This document shows positions 16,126 through 27,481 of a stretch of 64,000 nt of DNA, piece after piece. Location of the stretch: contig JAKOYE010000255.1 in assembly GCA_029780675.1 (NCBI GenBank), positions 38,819 to 102,818 of the forward strand, given 5' to 3'. The notes under the pieces were generated by a model. That model made no database searches and had not been told where the DNA came from. It worked only from the letters and a program-made list of their open reading frames with translations. The translations under genes and the position numbers were made by a program. This stretch comes from Actinomycetes bacterium. GTDB taxonomy: Bacteria > Actinomycetota > Actinomycetes > Mycobacteriales > Mycobacteriaceae. How positions within the stretch are numbered: position 1 is the stretch's first letter; the number at the start of each line of letters is the position of its first letter.

Positions 16126-18555
16126 CTACCGCCAGACCCGCCTGGGCTCACCCAACCACCGGCCCTCCAGCCACCAGAGGGCTTCGATCACCGCCGCGGC
16201 CAGCAAACCCAGACCGACCGCGGTGGCGGTCACCGTCGGGTTGGAGGGGTCCAGCATGAACGTCTCGCGGGCCAGCGGGATCGAGAAGATCACGACGTAC
16301 GCCAGCACCGACACCGTCACCAGTGCGACCCGCCACCACTGGTAGGGCCGCGCCACCACCGCGAGCACCCACAGCGCGCCGATGAGCAGGGTGATCAACG
16401 CTCCCGTCGAGGCCTGCATCTGCTCGGCGGGGGTGCCGTCGTGACCGGGATTGGCCAGCAGATAGCAGACATACGTGCTCGACCCGACGGTGATGCCGGC
16501 TGGCAACGCCGACGACATCACCCGGCGGACGAAGCCGGTCCGGGCCCGCTCGTTGTTGGGCGCCAGCGACAGGACGAACGCCGGGATGCCGATGGTGAAC
16601 CAGGCCGCGATGGTGACGTGGATGGGCTGGAACGGGTACAGCAGGGGGGCGGTGCCGAACAGCTTCGACGACAACCCCGCCAGCCCGACCAGCAGGGCCA
16701 GTAACACCGAGTAGACGGTCTTGGTCAGGAACAGGTTGGAGACCCGTTCGATGTTCCCGATCACCCGGCGGCCCTCACCGACCACATAGGGCAGCGTGGC
16801 GAACTTGTTGTCGAGCAGGACGATCTGGGCCACCGCGCGCGACGCCGGACTGCCCGACCCCATCGCGACGCCGATATCGGCGTCCTTGAGGGCGAGGACG
16901 TCGTTGACCCCGTCGCCGGTCATCGCGACCGTGTGGTCGCGGGATTGCAGGGCGTGCACCATGGCTCGCTTCTGATCCGGGCGCACCCGGCCGAAGGTGG
17001 TGTAGTCGGTCATGGTCTGGGCCAGCGCGGCAGGATCGGTGGGCAGTTCGCGGGCGTCGATCGTCTCGCCGCGCAGACCCAGGGACCCGGCCACCGCGCC
17101 CACCGACCGGGCGTTGTCACCGGAGATCACTTTCACCGAGACGTCCTGGGAGGCGAAGTAGTCCAGGGTGTCCCGGGCGTCGGGCCGTACGCGTTGCTCG
17201 AGCACCACCAGCGCGACCGGGGTCACCGTGCCGGGTGCCTCCGGGCTGTCGACGGACCGGTCGGATGCGGCCAGTAGCAGAACCCGTAGCCCGGTGGCGC
17301 CGATCTCCTCGGCGTACGTGGCGACCGGGGAGTCCGGATCCAGGAGAACGTCGGGGGCACCGATCACCCAGTTGCCGTGCTCCCCGTACGACGCGCCGCT
17401 CCACTTGGTGGCCGATTTGAACGGGGCACTGGCCGTCAGCACCCATCCCGGCGGGGTCGGGTAGGCCTCGGCGATGGCCTGCATGCTGGCGTTGGGCCGG
17501 GTGTCATCGCCGGCCAACGCGGCCAGGACCGCGCCGATCTGCTCGTCGGAGACGGCACCGTCGCCGCCCACCGCCTCGGCGCGGGCCAGACGCATACCGT
17601 TCTCGGTGAGGGTTCCGGTCTTGTCGGCGCACACCACGTCCACCCGGGCCAGGCCCTCGATGGCCGGCAGTTCCTGGACCAGGCATTGCCGCCGGCCTAG
17701 TCGGATGACACCCACCGCGAAGGCGATGGAGGTCATCAGAACCAGGCCCTCGGGCACCATCGGGACCAGCGCGCCCACCATCCGCAGCAGCGACTCGCGC
17801 AGGCCGACGTTGGTGGTGAACAACTGCGTGTAGATGATGAGCAGCCCGGTGGGCCAGAGCAGGTAGGTGATGAACTGCAGGATCTTGCTGATCCCGCTAC
17901 GCAGTTCGGACTTCACCAAGGTGAACTTGCTGGCCTCCTCGGCCAGCCGCGCCGCGTAGGCCTCCCGGCCCACCTTGGTTGCCCGGTAGGCACCGGTGCC
18001 CGCCACCACGAAGCTGCCGGAGAGCACCCCGTCACCGATGTGCTTGCCGATCGGGTCGGCCTCACCGGTGAGCAGCGACTCGTCGACCTCCAGTGCCGAG
18101 GCCTCCACCACCTCGCCGTCGACCACGATCTGATCGCCCGGCCCGAGTTCGATGATGTCGTCGAGCACCACCTCGCCGGGTGCCAGCGCCGTGGTGCCGG
18201 ACTGGCGGCGCACCGTCGGCCGGGCCTGTCCCACGATCGCCAGGTTGTCCAGGGTCTTCTTGGCCCGCAGTTCCTGGATGATGCCGATCGCGCTGTTGGC
18301 CACGATGAGCAGCCCGAACAGGCCATTGATCAGCGAGCCGGTGGCCACCACGATCGCGAAGAGCACCCCGAGGATCGCGTTGATCCGGGTCAGGACGTTC
18401 GCCCTGACGATCTCTCCCACCGTGCGGGAGGCCCGCGCGGGAACGTCGTTGGTCTTGCCTTCGGCGACCCGGGCCGCCACCTCGGCGTCGGACAGGCCGG
18501 CGGTCCGGCCAGCGGTGGCCGGGGTCGTCGGGCTCGTCGGGGGCACGGGGCTCAT
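16126..18555 (-). CDS. ctpE: P-type cation-transporting ATPase CtpE
   Basis: 809-residue P-type ATPase. It has the phosphorylation motif DKTGTLTE, the actuator-domain TGEAD (TGES-like), the hinge [11 protein letters not shown], and about eight to ten membrane helices. No N-terminal heavy-metal CxxC is present. Length and position between the Rv0907- and Rv0909-like genes identify CtpE; the M. smegmatis protein has been reported to be a Ca2+ uptake pump. The ATG at 18555 overlaps the stop of the beta-lactamase-like gene (ATGA), so the two are translationally coupled. A 100-bp gap separates the end from the antitoxin-like gene. Confidence 0.92.
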   Translation of the reverse strand: MSPVPPTSPTTPATAGRTAGLSDAEVAARVAEGKTNDVPARASRTVGEIVRANVLTRINAILGVLFAIVVATGSLINGLFGLLIVANSAIGIIQELRAKKTLDNLAIVGQARPTVRRQSGTTALAPGEVVLDDIIELGPGDQIVVDGEVVEASALEVDESLLTGEADPIGKHIGDGVLSGSFVVAGTGAYRATKVGREAYAARLAEEASKFTLVKSELRSGISKILQFITYLLWPTGLLIIYTQLFTTNVGLRESLLRMVGALVPMVPEGLVLMTSIAFAVGVIRLGRRQCLVQELPAIEGLARVDVVCADKTGTLTENGMRLARAEAVGGDGAVSDEQIGAVLAALAGDDTRPNASMQAIAEAYPTPPGWVLTASAPFKSATKWSGASYGEHGNWVIGAPDVLLDPDSPVATYAEEIGATGLRVLLLAASDRSVDSPEAPGTVTPVALVVLEQRVRPDARDTLDYFASQDVSVKVISGDNARSVGAVAGSLGLRGETIDARELPTDPAALAQTMTDYTTFGRVRPDQKRAMVHALQSRDHTVAMTGDGVNDVLALKDADIGVAMGSGSPASRAVAQIVLLDNKFATLPYVVGEGRRVIGNIERVSNLFLTKTVYSVLLALLVGLAGLSSKLFGTAPLLYPFQPIHVTIAAWFTIGIPAFVLSLAPNNERARTGFVRRVMSSALPAGITVGSSTYVCYLLANPGHDGTPAEQMQASTGALITLLIGALWVLAVVARPYQWWRVALVTVSVLAYVVIFSIPLARETFMLDPSNPTVTATAVGLGLLAAAVIEALWWLEGRWLGEPRRVWR

Positions 18556-20159
18556 CGGGGTCTACTTTCCTGGCGCACGAACGTTCCCATCCTGTCGTCG
18601 TCGAGGAACTCGACGGTCATATCGCCGCCACGGAAGCTGACCGTGGATACCCCGCGGGGCGGGAAGTTCTCCGAGACGAAGCTCATGGTGAAGGTGTCGG
18701 CGTCCCAGTGCGTGAGCGGGTAGGTGTCCCCGCGCGGGCCGAGTGCCAGGGTCAGTGCGCCGTCCTTCTCCGCCACCACCGCCGGGCCCCAGTAGTCATT
18801 GGCGTACGTGCCGATGTACCGGGACGGCGGTCCGGCGGGTGCCGGGTTGTCCGGGGGCGTCTTTCCGGCCAGTTCGCCGAACGGTGTGTCCATGCCGGCG
18901 AACAGATCCGCGTAGAGCGTGCGCCAGTCCTGGCGAACCTCGCCGAACTCGACGAGGTCGGCGAACTCAGCCGTCAACGTCTCGGGCACCCCCACCGGAG
19001 CGGCGTTGGTGAGCGCGACGATCGCGACGTCGGCCGCCGGGATGATCAGCATGGTGGTGGCTGCCCCGAGTTCGAAGGCCCCGGAGTGGCCGAACCGCAC
19101 CCGGCCCGCGGGCGAGGTGCTGATGTTGAAGCCGTAGCCGTAGAAGCCCGAGCGCTCGGCCGGTTCGTCGGGTGGGCTGGACACCATCTGCGGGGTCAGG
19201 GCCGGCAGCAGGGCCTTCGGATCGACGACGGCGGCACCGTTGTGGCTGCCGTCGGCCAGGATCATGGACAGCCAGGACGCCATGTCCTGAACCGACGCGC
19301 TGACCCCACCGGCCGGCGATTGGGCGTCGGGGTCGCGGGTGTACCGCGGCTGGTAGGTGCCGTCGACTTTCACATGACCGACGGCCCGGTCGGGGCGAGC
19401 CTGGAAGTCCGCGAAACGTGAGCTTGCGGTGGACATTCCGAGCGGGCGGTACAGCAACTGCTCGCTGAGGTCGGCCCAGTCGCGCCCGGCTGCCGCGGCG
19501 ACCGCCTCGGCGGCGGCGGTCACGCCGAAGTTGGTGTAGGCGTAGGAGGTCCGGAACGGCGCCAGTGGCAGCAGTCGCATCCGTTCCAGCACGGCGCGCC
19601 GGTCGTAGCCGAGGTCCTCCAGTACGTCTCCGGCGTGGTCGGGAAGGCCGGAGCGGTGCGCGAAGAAGTCCCCCACGGTCACCATCCTGGTCACCGCCGG
19701 ATCCGACAGCGCGAACCACGGCAGCTTCTCCACAACCGGGGTGTCCCAGGTGATCGCACCGGTACCGACCTGCTGGGCGACGACGGAGGCGGCGATCGGT
19801 TTGGACAGCGACGCGAGTTGGAACACCGTTGCGGCGCCGACGGGTTCCCCGGAACGGGTGTCCCGGACACCGAAACCCCTGGCATACACGGTCTTTCCGC
19901 CGTGCACCACCGCGACCGCCAGCCCCGGTATCCCGGCGGAGGACATCAGGTCGGAGGCGATCCCGTCAAGGCGGGCAATGGCATCGGCGACGGCGTTGTC
20001 GGGCAACGGCATTGCCGGGGCCAGGGCGGGCGGTTGCGGGTCCGGCTCACGGCGGGCGGTGTCGGTGCAGGCGGTCACCACGGCCACCAGCGCCAGCAGC
20101 GCGACCCATCTCACCGGGGACCGTTTCACCGGCACCCAATTCACCGGCACCCAATTCAC
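18552..20159 (-). CDS. beta-lactamase/penicillin-binding-like serine hydrolase lipoprotein (Rv0907-like)
   Basis: 535 residues from GTG 20159, close to the 532 I recall for Rv0907. The signal segment ends in a lipobox-like VTAC, so a lipoprotein is likely. The class C beta-lactamase/DD-peptidase/esterase motifs are present: SLSK (SxxK, catalytic Ser), YTN (YxN) and an HSG motif near the end of the domain. A C-terminal beta-barrel-like extension follows. GTG 20159 overlaps the stop of the upstream MBL gene (GTGA), but tandem 15-bp repeats supply further in-frame GTGs at 20144, 20129 and 20114, and the shortest gives the most typical signal peptide. Confidence 0.83.
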   Translation of the reverse strand: MNWVPVNWVPVKRSPVRWVALLALVAVVTACTDTARREPDPQPPALAPAMPLPDNAVADAIARLDGIASDLMSSAGIPGLAVAVVHGGKTVYARGFGVRDTRSGEPVGAATVFQLASLSKPIAASVVAQQVGTGAITWDTPVVEKLPWFALSDPAVTRMVTVGDFFAHRSGLPDHAGDVLEDLGYDRRAVLERMRLLPLAPFRTSYAYTNFGVTAAAEAVAAAAGRDWADLSEQLLYRPLGMSTASSRFADFQARPDRAVGHVKVDGTYQPRYTRDPDAQSPAGGVSASVQDMASWLSMILADGSHNGAAVVDPKALLPALTPQMVSSPPDEPAERSGFYGYGFNISTSPAGRVRFGHSGAFELGAATTMLIIPAADVAIVALTNAAPVGVPETLTAEFADLVEFGEVRQDWRTLYADLFAGMDTPFGELAGKTPPDNPAPAGPPSRYIGTYANDYWGPAVVAEKDGALTLALGPRGDTYPLTHWDADTFTMSFVSENFPPRGVSTVSFRGGDMTVEFLDDDRMGTFVRQESRPR

Positions 20160-20160
20160 C
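20116..20160. repeat. 15-bp tandem repeats carrying multiple GTG starts
   Basis: Two perfect 15-bp units (20131-20145, 20146-20160) and one degenerate unit (20116-20130) sit at the start of the beta-lactamase-like gene. Read on the minus strand, each unit begins an in-frame GTG codon, adding NWVPV-type pentapeptides ahead of the signal peptide. Confidence 0.85.
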
Positions 20161-21316
20161 GGAGCCACCACCGGTCCCCGCCGGGGTCGGCGTGGTCGCC
20201 GGGCACGACCCGGCCACCAGGCCGGGGAACGGCGCAGTCGACTCGCGCCTCCGCGGCGGCGGCGAGCAACCGCTCGGCGGGCTCGGCCCACGGGTGCGGC
20301 GCCAGCCGGAACGTGGCCCAGTGGATGGGCAGCAGCACCCCACCGCCGTTGTCGCCGTTGAGATCCCGGTGGGCGGCGACCGCCTCCTCGGGATTCATGT
20401 GGATATCCGGCCACGCCTTGTTGTAGGCGCCGATCGGCAGCAGTGTCAGGTCGAAGGGGCCGTGCTGCGCCCCGATGTCGGCGAAGCTACGGGTGTAGCC
20501 GGTGTCGCCGCCGAAATAGGCGCGATGGCGCGGCCCGGTGATCACCCACGATGCCCACAGGGTGTTGTTGCGGGACAGGAAACGTCCGGAGAAGTGCCGC
20601 GCCGGGGTGCAGACCAGGGTCAGGTCACCGATGCGGGTGTCGGCCTGCCAGTCCAGCTCCACGACCCGGTCGGCCGGCGCTCCCCACTGCCGCAGATGCG
20701 CCCCGACGCCGAGGGGTGCGATGAACGGGGCTCGCTGGGTGCGGATCAAGGTGCGGATCGCCGCCATATCGAGATGGTCGTAATGGTCGTGGCTGATCAC
20801 GACGGCGTCCAGAGCCGGCAGCCGTTCCAGTGCCACCGGCGGCGGATGCAGCCGCTGCGGGCCGACGGCCCGCGACGGTGAGCAGCGCGAACTCCACACC
20901 GGGTCGGTGAGCAGGCGGTAGCCGTCGATCTCCAGCAGGGCGGTGGCGTGGCCCAGCCAGGTCACGGCCAGCGGATCCGTCGCCGGGTGGAACCGCGGTT
21001 CGACGAGCGGCACCGGCTTCGTCGGGCGGCTGTCCGAGGAGCCCGCCAGGACCTCGAAGATCACCAACCGGTTCTCCTCGGCGTCGAGGCGCAACGCCGC
21101 CGACGGCTCGCGATTGTGGAACACCCCGCCGCGATAGTTCGGCGATCCCGCGCACGCCGCCCGGATCGCGGCGGGTCCGGCGCCGAGCGCGGCCGGTGCT
21201 TCCCGCAGCGCCCGCAACACCCATCCACCAGTCGCCAGCGAGGCGGTGCCCGCGGCCAGTCGCAGCACCGCCTTGCTGCTGGGCACCAAGGGATTCAGAG
21301 GGAGCGCGCCCGGCAT
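20156..21316 (-). CDS. MBL-fold metal-dependent hydrolase, NAPE-PLD/UlaG-like (Rv0906-like)
   Basis: 386 residues. The metallo-beta-lactamase signature SHDHYDHLD binds two metals. TWLGHATALLEIDG, and the later CTPARHFSGR and HMNPEEAV segments are typical of the N-acyl phosphatidylethanolamine phospholipase D branch, suggesting a phospholipid or lipid-ester substrate (family inference). The first 35 residues are hydrophobic or Ala-rich and could be a membrane anchor. Its stop overlaps the start of the beta-lactamase-like gene; three bases separate its start from the echA6 stop. The operon is therefore echA6, this gene, the serine hydrolase, then ctpE. Confidence 0.85.
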   Translation of the reverse strand: MPGALPLNPLVPSSKAVLRLAAGTASLATGGWVLRALREAPAALGAGPAAIRAACAGSPNYRGGVFHNREPSAALRLDAEENRLVIFEVLAGSSDSRPTKPVPLVEPRFHPATDPLAVTWLGHATALLEIDGYRLLTDPVWSSRCSPSRAVGPQRLHPPPVALERLPALDAVVISHDHYDHLDMAAIRTLIRTQRAPFIAPLGVGAHLRQWGAPADRVVELDWQADTRIGDLTLVCTPARHFSGRFLSRNNTLWASWVITGPRHRAYFGGDTGYTRSFADIGAQHGPFDLTLLPIGAYNKAWPDIHMNPEEAVAAHRDLNGDNGGGVLLPIHWATFRLAPHPWAEPAERLLAAAAEARVDCAVPRPGGRVVPGDHADPGGDRWWLR

Positions 21317-21319
21317 CGC

Positions 21320-22051
21320 TCAGGCCCCCTGGAACCTCGGGGAGCGCTTCTCCACCCGGGCCACCTGGGCTTCGATCACGTCCTGACTTCCCCAGGCGGC
21401 GTCGAACATCCGCTTGTGCAGTTCGCTCTGGTCCTCGTAGGCGCCGTCGTCGTTGAGCACCCGCTTGGAGTGCGCCACCGACAGCGGGGCCAGTCCGGCG
21501 ATCTCCGCGGCCCAGGCCTGCGCGTCGGCCAGATCACCGATCCGGTTGGCCATCCCGGTCATCAGTGCCGTCTCGGCATCCAGCTTCTCGGCCGCCAGCA
21601 GCATGCCGCGGGCGCGGCCGTGGCCCGCCAACGACGCCAGCCGACGGATGCTCCAGTTGTCCAGGGCCAGGCCGTATCTGGCGATGGGGAACTGGAAGTA
21701 GGCCGCCGGCGCAACGACCCGCAGATCACACACCATGGCCAGTTGCACTCCGGCGCCGATGGCCGCTCCGTTGATCGCGGCGATGACCGGCACCGGTACC
21801 GCGTCGATGGCTTTGTTCAGCGCGATGGCCTTCTCCGGGAAGTTGGCCGCGAACACATCACCGGACAGGTCGGCCCCGGCGCAGAACACGGTGCCCTGAC
21901 CGGTCAGCACGATCGCCCGCACATCGTCGGCGGCGGCGGCTTCCACCGCCTCGCGCAGCGCGTCGACCAGCGCGGTGTTCAGGGCGTTGCGACGTTCCGG
22001 GCGCTGCATCTCAATGGTGGTGACATCGCCCACCCGCTCGATACCGATCAT
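21320..22051 (-). CDS. echA6: enoyl-CoA hydratase-family protein EchA6
   Basis: 243 residues, the same length as M. tuberculosis EchA6 and strongly similar to it in remembered blocks ([54 protein letters not shown], [10 protein letters not shown]). EchA6 is a crotonase fold that is thought to bind and shuttle acyl-CoA into mycolic acid synthesis rather than hydrate it; it is the target of THPP compounds. ATG 22051 (MIGIERV) matches the known start; a TTG nine bases earlier is rejected. It heads the operon running to ctpE. Confidence 0.92.
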   Translation of the reverse strand: MIGIERVGDVTTIEMQRPERRNALNTALVDALREAVEAAAADDVRAIVLTGQGTVFCAGADLSGDVFAANFPEKAIALNKAIDAVPVPVIAAINGAAIGAGVQLAMVCDLRVVAPAAYFQFPIARYGLALDNWSIRRLASLAGHGRARGMLLAAEKLDAETALMTGMANRIGDLADAQAWAAEIAGLAPLSVAHSKRVLNDDGAYEDQSELHKRMFDAAWGSQDVIEAQVARVEKRSPRFQGA

Positions 22052-22076
22052 GGCTGGCAAGCCTACTGGGGCGGGT

Positions 22077-23912
22077 CTACGGGGCGAGGGATTCGATCCA
22101 GGCCCGATGCAGGGCGGAGTAGCGGCCGCCCGACCCTGCCAGGTCGGCCGGGTGGCCGTCCTCCACGACCCGGCCGCGTTCGAGGACCAGAACCCGGTCG
22201 GCGATCTCGACCGTGGACAGCCGGTGAGCGATGATCAGCGCCGTCCGCCCGGCCAGGACGGTGCGCAACGCCCGTTGGACGAGTCGCTCGCTCGGTATGT
22301 CCAGGGATGATGTCGCCTCATCGAGAATCAGCACAGCCGGGTCGGCCAGGAACGCGCGGGCGAAGGCGACCAGTTGACGCTGGCCCGCCGACAGCCGTCC
22401 GCCGCGCTTGGCGACATCGGTGTCGAAACCGTCGGGCAGTCCGTCGATGAAATCCGCGGCACCCACCGCGGCGGCGGCCGCCCGAACCTCGTCGTCATCG
22501 GCGTCCGGCCGGCCGAACCGGATGTTGTCGGCGATCGACCCGGCGAACAGCACGTTCTCCTGGGTGACCATGACGATGTGGCGACGCAGGTCCGACCGGG
22601 CGATGCGACGCAGATCGGTCCCGTCGAGCGACACCGACCCGGCCTGCGGGTCGTAGAAGCGCGCGATCAGCTTGACAATGGTGCTCTTTCCGGCACCGGT
22701 GGTGCCGACCAGGGCGACCGTCTGTCCGGCGGGCACCGTCAGGGTCAGATCGGAGAGCACCGAAACGGCGTCGGTGTCATCGGAACCGTGGCGGTAGCCG
22801 AAGGACACCCGATCGAAGTCGACGCGCCCGGCCACGGCGCCGACCGGGACCGGCTCGGCCGGATCGGCGACCTCGGGCCGGACCGCCAGCACCCCGGCGA
22901 TCTTCTCGGCCGCCGAGGACGCGGACTGGAAGGTGTTGAAGAACTGGGAGATCTCCTGCATCGGCTCGAAGAACATCCGCAGGTAGAGCAGGAACGCGGT
23001 GAGGGTGCCGATGGTCATCTCGGCGTTCATGACGCGGTACCCGCCGTAGAGCAGCACCACCCCGGTAGTGATGTTCCCCACCAGTTTCACCCCGGGCATG
23101 AAGATCGCCATCAGCCGGAAGGAGCGCTCGTTGTCCTCGCGGTAGACGTCGGCCACCTCGTCGAAGATCTGCTGATTGCGCGGTTCCCGGCGGTAGGCCT
23201 GCACCGCTTTGATCCCGGTCATCGTCTCGACGAACTGGACGATCACCAGCGCGGCACTCTCCCGCACCGCGCGGTAGGTGGTCGCCGAGGCCCGGGCGAA
23301 CCAGCGCACCAGCAGCACCAGGATCGGGAACGCCGCCAGACAGGTCAGCCCGAGTCGGAGGTCCACGAACACCAGCAGCACGGCGGTTCCCATCATGGTC
23401 AGGACGGCGGTGACCAGACTGTCGAACCCGTTCTCCAACATCTCCTGGATGGCCTCGATGTCATTGGTCGACCGGCTGACCACCCGGCCCGAGGTGTAGC
23501 GGTCGTGAAAGGCGACATCGAGACGGCCGAAGTGGGCGAACAGCCGCCGGCGAATCTCCAACAGGATCCGTTGGCCGATACGACCGGAGGCGTTGAGGAA
23601 GAACATCCGGCTGACGGCCTGGACCACCACCAATCCGCACAGCGCGCCGACGACGATGACCAGGTCACGGACCGGACCACCCTGAAGCAGCGGCGGGATC
23701 GCGTGGTCGATCCCGCGCTGCACCAGCAGCGGAACAGCCAGTCGCGCGGCGTTTTCGATGATCACCACGACGGCAAGAAGCGCCACCACCGCGCGATAGG
23801 GCCGCAGCAGATCGGCCAGCAACGCCCGAGCCTCGCGCCCGCGCGGGCGGTTCTCAGCGGCCGACGGATCCTCGGACTGCTCCCCCAGCCGCCCCCGCCA
23901 TTCGGCCGTCAT
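22077..23912 (-). CDS. ABC exporter half-transporter (canonical partner)
   Basis: 611 residues: six membrane helices (about 30-310) followed by a nucleotide-binding domain. The Walker A is GTTGAGKST, the signature is LSAGQ, Walker B with catalytic Glu is VLILDEATS, and the H-loop is [11 protein letters not shown] 23912 overlaps the stop of the upstream half-transporter (ATGA), so the pair is a heterodimeric exporter of the TM287/288, TmrAB or Rv1272c-Rv1273c kind. Substrate is unknown; drugs or lipids are typical. The pair lies between echA6 and prrA, where I recall accD3 in M. tuberculosis, indicating an insertion or replacement. Confidence 0.9.
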   Translation of the reverse strand: MTAEWRGRLGEQSEDPSAAENRPRGREARALLADLLRPYRAVVALLAVVVIIENAARLAVPLLVQRGIDHAIPPLLQGGPVRDLVIVVGALCGLVVVQAVSRMFFLNASGRIGQRILLEIRRRLFAHFGRLDVAFHDRYTSGRVVSRSTNDIEAIQEMLENGFDSLVTAVLTMMGTAVLLVFVDLRLGLTCLAAFPILVLLVRWFARASATTYRAVRESAALVIVQFVETMTGIKAVQAYRREPRNQQIFDEVADVYREDNERSFRLMAIFMPGVKLVGNITTGVVLLYGGYRVMNAEMTIGTLTAFLLYLRMFFEPMQEISQFFNTFQSASSAAEKIAGVLAVRPEVADPAEPVPVGAVAGRVDFDRVSFGYRHGSDDTDAVSVLSDLTLTVPAGQTVALVGTTGAGKSTIVKLIARFYDPQAGSVSLDGTDLRRIARSDLRRHIVMVTQENVLFAGSIADNIRFGRPDADDDEVRAAAAAVGAADFIDGLPDGFDTDVAKRGGRLSAGQRQLVAFARAFLADPAVLILDEATSSLDIPSERLVQRALRTVLAGRTALIIAHRLSTVEIADRVLVLERGRVVEDGHPADLAGSGGRYSALHRAWIESLAP

Positions 23913-25906
23913 CGGTTGCCGCCGTCCGCGAAGCGCCCGGTGGTCGCGCGGCCTTCGGAGGACTCCTGGTACCCGTGTTCGAGTCGACGGCGGGCGTCGT
24001 CGTCGGTCCACACCGGCCGGGGTTCGCATCCGTCGTCGAGTTCGTCATCGGCGGCCAGCAGGTATCGGTAGCGGGGAACCTCGGCCAGCAGTTCCTCATG
24101 GGTGCCGATATGGGTGATGGTGTGGGCGCCGCCGTCGGCCGTGTCCAGCAGTGCCACCCGGTCGGCGAGCAGCACGGTGGAGGCGCGGTGGGCCACCACG
24201 ATTCCGGTGACCCCGGCCAGAACCCGGCGCAGCGACTCGGTGACCACGGCCTCGGTGTGCACGTCCAGAGCCGAAAGGGTGTCGTCGAGGACGAGGATGC
24301 GCGGCCGGGCCAGGATCGCCCTCGCCAGCGCGAGTCGCTGGCGCTGCCCGCCGGACAGGCTCATCCCCTGCTCGCCGATCCGGGTCTGCAGGCCGAACGG
24401 CAAGTCGTAGACGAAACCGGCGGCGGCGACCTCGATCGCATCGGCCAGTTCCTCCTGCGCCGCCGGGTCGTCCGGATCCCGGCCGAGGGTGAGGTTCTCC
24501 GCCACCGACATCGAGAACAGCGTGGGGTCCTCGAACGCGACGGCCACGGCTGATCGCAGCTCGAGTAGGGTCAGCTCGCGGATGTCCCTGCCGTCGAAGA
24601 GGATTCGGCCTTCGGTGACGTCGTAGAGACGCGGCAGCAGTGCGGCCAGTACCGATTTGCCCGAACCGGTCGCCCCGACCAGTGCCAGGGTTTCGCCGGG
24701 CTGCACGGTCATCGAGACACCGCGCAGCACCCAGTCCTCCGGCGCGGCGTCGGGGAAGCGGAAGCCGACCCCGTCGAGTTCCAGGCGCCCCGACCGCGGC
24801 CGCTCGGCACGGGGTCCGTCGCTGATCTCGATCGGGGTGTCGAAGACTTCGGCGATCCGGTTCGCCGCCGTCATGGCCTCCTGGGTCATCGAGATCAGGT
24901 AGCCCAGCGAGGCGACCGGCCAGACCAGCGACAGCATCATCGTGATGAAGGCCACCAGGGTGCCCATGGTGATCATCTGGCGGCCGGCGGCGTAGGCGCC
25001 CAGTCCGAGCACCGCGATCAGGGCGATGTTGGGGATGACCTCCAGCAGCGTCCAGAACCGGGCTGATACCGACACCTTGCGAACCTGGGTGCGATACAGC
25101 CTGCGGGCCTGCTCGTCGAACAGCGCGTAGACGTGGTCCTCGCGGCCGAAGGACTTGATGGTGCGAATGCCCAGGGCCGCCTCCTCCACGGCGGTGGCGA
25201 GGTGGCCGGCCTCATCCTGCGCCCGACGCGAGAGGCTGGTGAACGCGCGCTCGAACCGCAAGGTGGTCACCGCGACCGGCAGCACCGACACCAGGACGAC
25301 AACGCCCAGCGGCCAGTACATCGCCAGCAGGATGGCCGTCACGACGACGATCTGAATCACGTTGAGCAACAACAGGATCAATCCGAAGGACAACAACCGG
25401 CGGATGGTGCCGAGGTCGTTCATGATCCGCGACAGCAATTGACCCGACTGCCAGCGGCCGTGGAAGCTCATCGGCAGCATCTGCAGCCGCGCGTAGAGGT
25501 CCTTGCGGATATCGGTCTCGACCCCCATCGTGGCGCGGGCGATCAACCACCGTCGGATGAACCACAGCATCGCCTCGGCCACGCCCACGGCCAGCGCCGC
25601 GGTCCCCAGCACCCACAGCCCGTGCGGGTCGCGGCGGTGCACCGGCCCGTCGATCACCGCCTTGGCCATCAGCGGAATGGCGATGGTCGCGACCAGGCTG
25701 AGGAGTGCGACACCGACCATCGCGATCCAGCGCGCCCGGTAGGGCAGCAGGTACGGCAGTAACCGGACCAGGTCGGTGACAGGCCGGATTCTGCCGGGTC
25801 GCGGTGCGATCGACGGCCCACCGCGACCCGACCCAGGTGTCACGGTGTTCACGGTCGAATCGTCTCCTGCGTCAGCCGCTCGAGCCGCCGCCTCCCCCGG
25901 AATCAT
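23909..25906 (-). CDS. ABC exporter half-transporter (degenerate-site partner)
   Basis: 665 residues: an N-terminal extension of about 45 residues, six membrane helices, then a nucleotide-binding domain. Walker A is GATGSGKS and the signature LSGGQ is canonical. Walker B reads [11 protein letters not shown], with Asp where the catalytic Glu should be. This is the usual mark of the degenerate site in heterodimeric exporters; the other half keeps the Glu. ATG 25906 has GGGAGG upstream, but GTG codons near 25853 could also serve. It is divergent from prrA with 44 bp between starts. Confidence 0.88.
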   Translation of the reverse strand: MIPGEAAARAADAGDDSTVNTVTPGSGRGGPSIAPRPGRIRPVTDLVRLLPYLLPYRARWIAMVGVALLSLVATIAIPLMAKAVIDGPVHRRDPHGLWVLGTAALAVGVAEAMLWFIRRWLIARATMGVETDIRKDLYARLQMLPMSFHGRWQSGQLLSRIMNDLGTIRRLLSFGLILLLLNVIQIVVVTAILLAMYWPLGVVVLVSVLPVAVTTLRFERAFTSLSRRAQDEAGHLATAVEEAALGIRTIKSFGREDHVYALFDEQARRLYRTQVRKVSVSARFWTLLEVIPNIALIAVLGLGAYAAGRQMITMGTLVAFITMMLSLVWPVASLGYLISMTQEAMTAANRIAEVFDTPIEISDGPRAERPRSGRLELDGVGFRFPDAAPEDWVLRGVSMTVQPGETLALVGATGSGKSVLAALLPRLYDVTEGRILFDGRDIRELTLLELRSAVAVAFEDPTLFSMSVAENLTLGRDPDDPAAQEELADAIEVAAAGFVYDLPFGLQTRIGEQGMSLSGGQRQRLALARAILARPRILVLDDTLSALDVHTEAVVTESLRRVLAGVTGIVVAHRASTVLLADRVALLDTADGGAHTITHIGTHEELLAEVPRYRYLLAADDELDDGCEPRPVWTDDDARRRLEHGYQESSEGRATTGRFADGGNR

Positions 25907-25950
25907 GTCACGGCCATGCCTCCCGCCGGTCCGGACGTCGATCCGGCACT

Positions 25951-26655
25951 ATGGGGGCTATGGATTCGGCCTCCCCGCGCGTCTTGGTGGTGGACGACGA
26001 CCCCGACGTGCTGTCCTCCCTGGAGCGCGGACTGCGACTGTCCGGTTTCGAGGTGGCCACCGCCGTGGACGGCGCCGAGGCGCTGCGCAGCGCCACCGAG
26101 AACCGACCCGACGCGATCGTTCTGGACATCAACATGCCGGTGCTCGACGGGGTGAGCGTGGTGACCGCCCTGCGGGCGATGGACAACGACGTCCCGGTGT
26201 GTGTGCTGTCGGCCCGCAGTTCGGTCGACGACCGGGTCGCCGGTCTGGAGGCGGGCGCCGACGACTACCTGGTCAAGCCGTTCGTGCTGGCCGAGCTGGT
26301 GGCTCGGGTCAAGGCGCTGCTGCGCCGGCGCGGGTCGGTGGCCACCTTCTCGTCGGAGACCATCCAGGTGGGGCCGCTCGAGGTGGACATCCCGGGCCGG
26401 CGAGCCCGGGTCAACGGGGTCGACGTGGACCTCACCAAGCGCGAGTTCGACCTGCTGGCGGTGCTCGCCGAGCACAAGACCGCGGTCCTCAGCCGCGCGC
26501 AACTCCTGGAACTGGTCTGGGGTTACGACTTCGCCGCGGACACCAACGTGGTCGACGTGTTCATCGGCTACCTGCGCCGCAAACTCGAGGCTGGGGGCGC
26601 ACCGCGACTGCTGCACACCGTGCGCGGCGTGGGCTTCGTACTACGCACCCAGTAG
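25951..26655 (+). CDS. prrA: response regulator PrrA
   Basis: 234-residue OmpR/PhoB-type regulator. The receiver has VDDDPD, phospho-acceptor in VLDINMP and the KPF lysine; the C-terminal winged helix has LTKREFDLL and [10 protein letters not shown]. Long blocks match what I recall of M. tuberculosis PrrA nearly residue for residue. PrrA controls respiration and other essential functions and is phosphorylated by PrrB. Here no kinase follows: the gene ends 48 bp before a strong terminator hairpin and the convergent arfC. ATG 25951 (MGAMDS) parallels the M. tuberculosis start; ATG 25960 is an alternative. Confidence 0.93.
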   Translation: MGAMDSASPRVLVVDDDPDVLSSLERGLRLSGFEVATAVDGAEALRSATENRPDAIVLDINMPVLDGVSVVTALRAMDNDVPVCVLSARSSVDDRVAGLEAGADDYLVKPFVLAELVARVKALLRRRGSVATFSSETIQVGPLEVDIPGRRARVNGVDVDLTKREFDLLAVLAEHKTAVLSRAQLLELVWGYDFAADTNVVDVFIGYLRRKLEAGGAPRLLHTVRGVGFVLRTQ

Positions 26656-26703
26656 TACTGCGCACCCCGTAGTCACCCTGGAGCACAGCCCCCGGCCGAC
26701 GAA

Positions 26704-26739
26704 AACAGCGCCCGCGCGGTAGTCCACGCGGGCGCTGTT
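26704..26739. terminator. bidirectional terminator between prrA and arfC
   Basis: Perfect-looking hairpin: AACAGCGCCCGCGCGG (26704-26719) pairs with CCACGCGGGCGCTGTT (26724-26739), 15 of 16 positions, with a 4-nt loop. It lies between convergent genes; the short A/T flanks suit weak intrinsic termination, usual in mycobacteria. Confidence 0.8.
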
Positions 26740-26743
26740 GGAA

Positions 26744-27481
26744 TCAAGACTTTCGGATGTTCTTGTCCCACTTGTCGAAACCGGCATTCTTGGCGGTCTC
26801 CTCATCGAAGAACCACACCTCGGCGACGGTCTGCTCGTAGTAGGGACTGTCCGGCGGGTGGTAGAGCATCGAGTCGGCATTGCCCTTGATCAGCCAGCCG
26901 GCCGGACCGCTGCCGTCCGCCCCCGCCGACGCGGAGCCCTTGCCGTGCGGTCCGGGCGGGATGACGTCGACGGAATCGGCCACTGCGGCGCCGAGGACGC
27001 CGACCACGCCGGTATCCCACCGCGAGAAGCCGGCGGCCTTGGCACTGTCCTCGTCGATGAACCACCACTCGGTCTCCAGCGCGTCGTACGCCGCCGTGCC
27101 GGGCAGGTAGTACCGCTTGCTGTCCGGGTCGAACTTCACGGTGTACCCCGCCGGAGCGACCTTGCGCGGGGTCAGCCGGGCCGAGCCCGAACCGTGGGTG
27201 TCGCGCTCGAACAGGCCCTCGATCTTGTCGCCGACCGACTCGACGAACTCACCGACCTTCTCCGCCGCGCCGTGCAACGCCGCACCGGCGCCGGCGGCGA
27301 CCTTGCCCAGATCGGGCGCCTTGCCGCCGGTCGCGTGGGAATCGGGTCGGCCCCCGGCAGCGGCCGACAGCGTGTGGGTCAGCGGGACCTCCCGGGCGAC
27401 CCGTCGCATCATCAGGGCGGCGGTGAGGATCAGCCCGCCCAGGAAGGACAGCGTCATCAACCACCCGTTGACGTCGTGCAT
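26744..27481 (-). CDS. arfC: ArfC-like protein with two sunset domains
   Basis: 245 residues. One N-terminal membrane helix (about residues 7-25) precedes a low-complexity linker and two homologous modules, about 112-156 and 195-239, both ending in WxF(I/F)DE(D/E)(T/S)AK(A/N)AGFxxWD. This is the so-called sunset domain of ArfC. The M. tuberculosis ArfC I recall is about 175 residues, so this copy appears to carry an extra module. In M. tuberculosis the arfABC operon supports ammonia secretion and growth at acidic pH. ATG 27481 overlaps the arfB stop (TGATG); GTG 27484 is possible. Confidence 0.85.
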   Translation of the reverse strand: MHDVNGWLMTLSFLGGLILTAALMMRRVAREVPLTHTLSAAAGGRPDSHATGGKAPDLGKVAAGAGAALHGAAEKVGEFVESVGDKIEGLFERDTHGSGSARLTPRKVAPAGYTVKFDPDSKRYYLPGTAAYDALETEWWFIDEDSAKAAGFSRWDTGVVGVLGAAVADSVDVIPPGPHGKGSASAGADGSGPAGWLIKGNADSMLYHPPDSPYYEQTVAEVWFFDEETAKNAGFDKWDKNIRKS

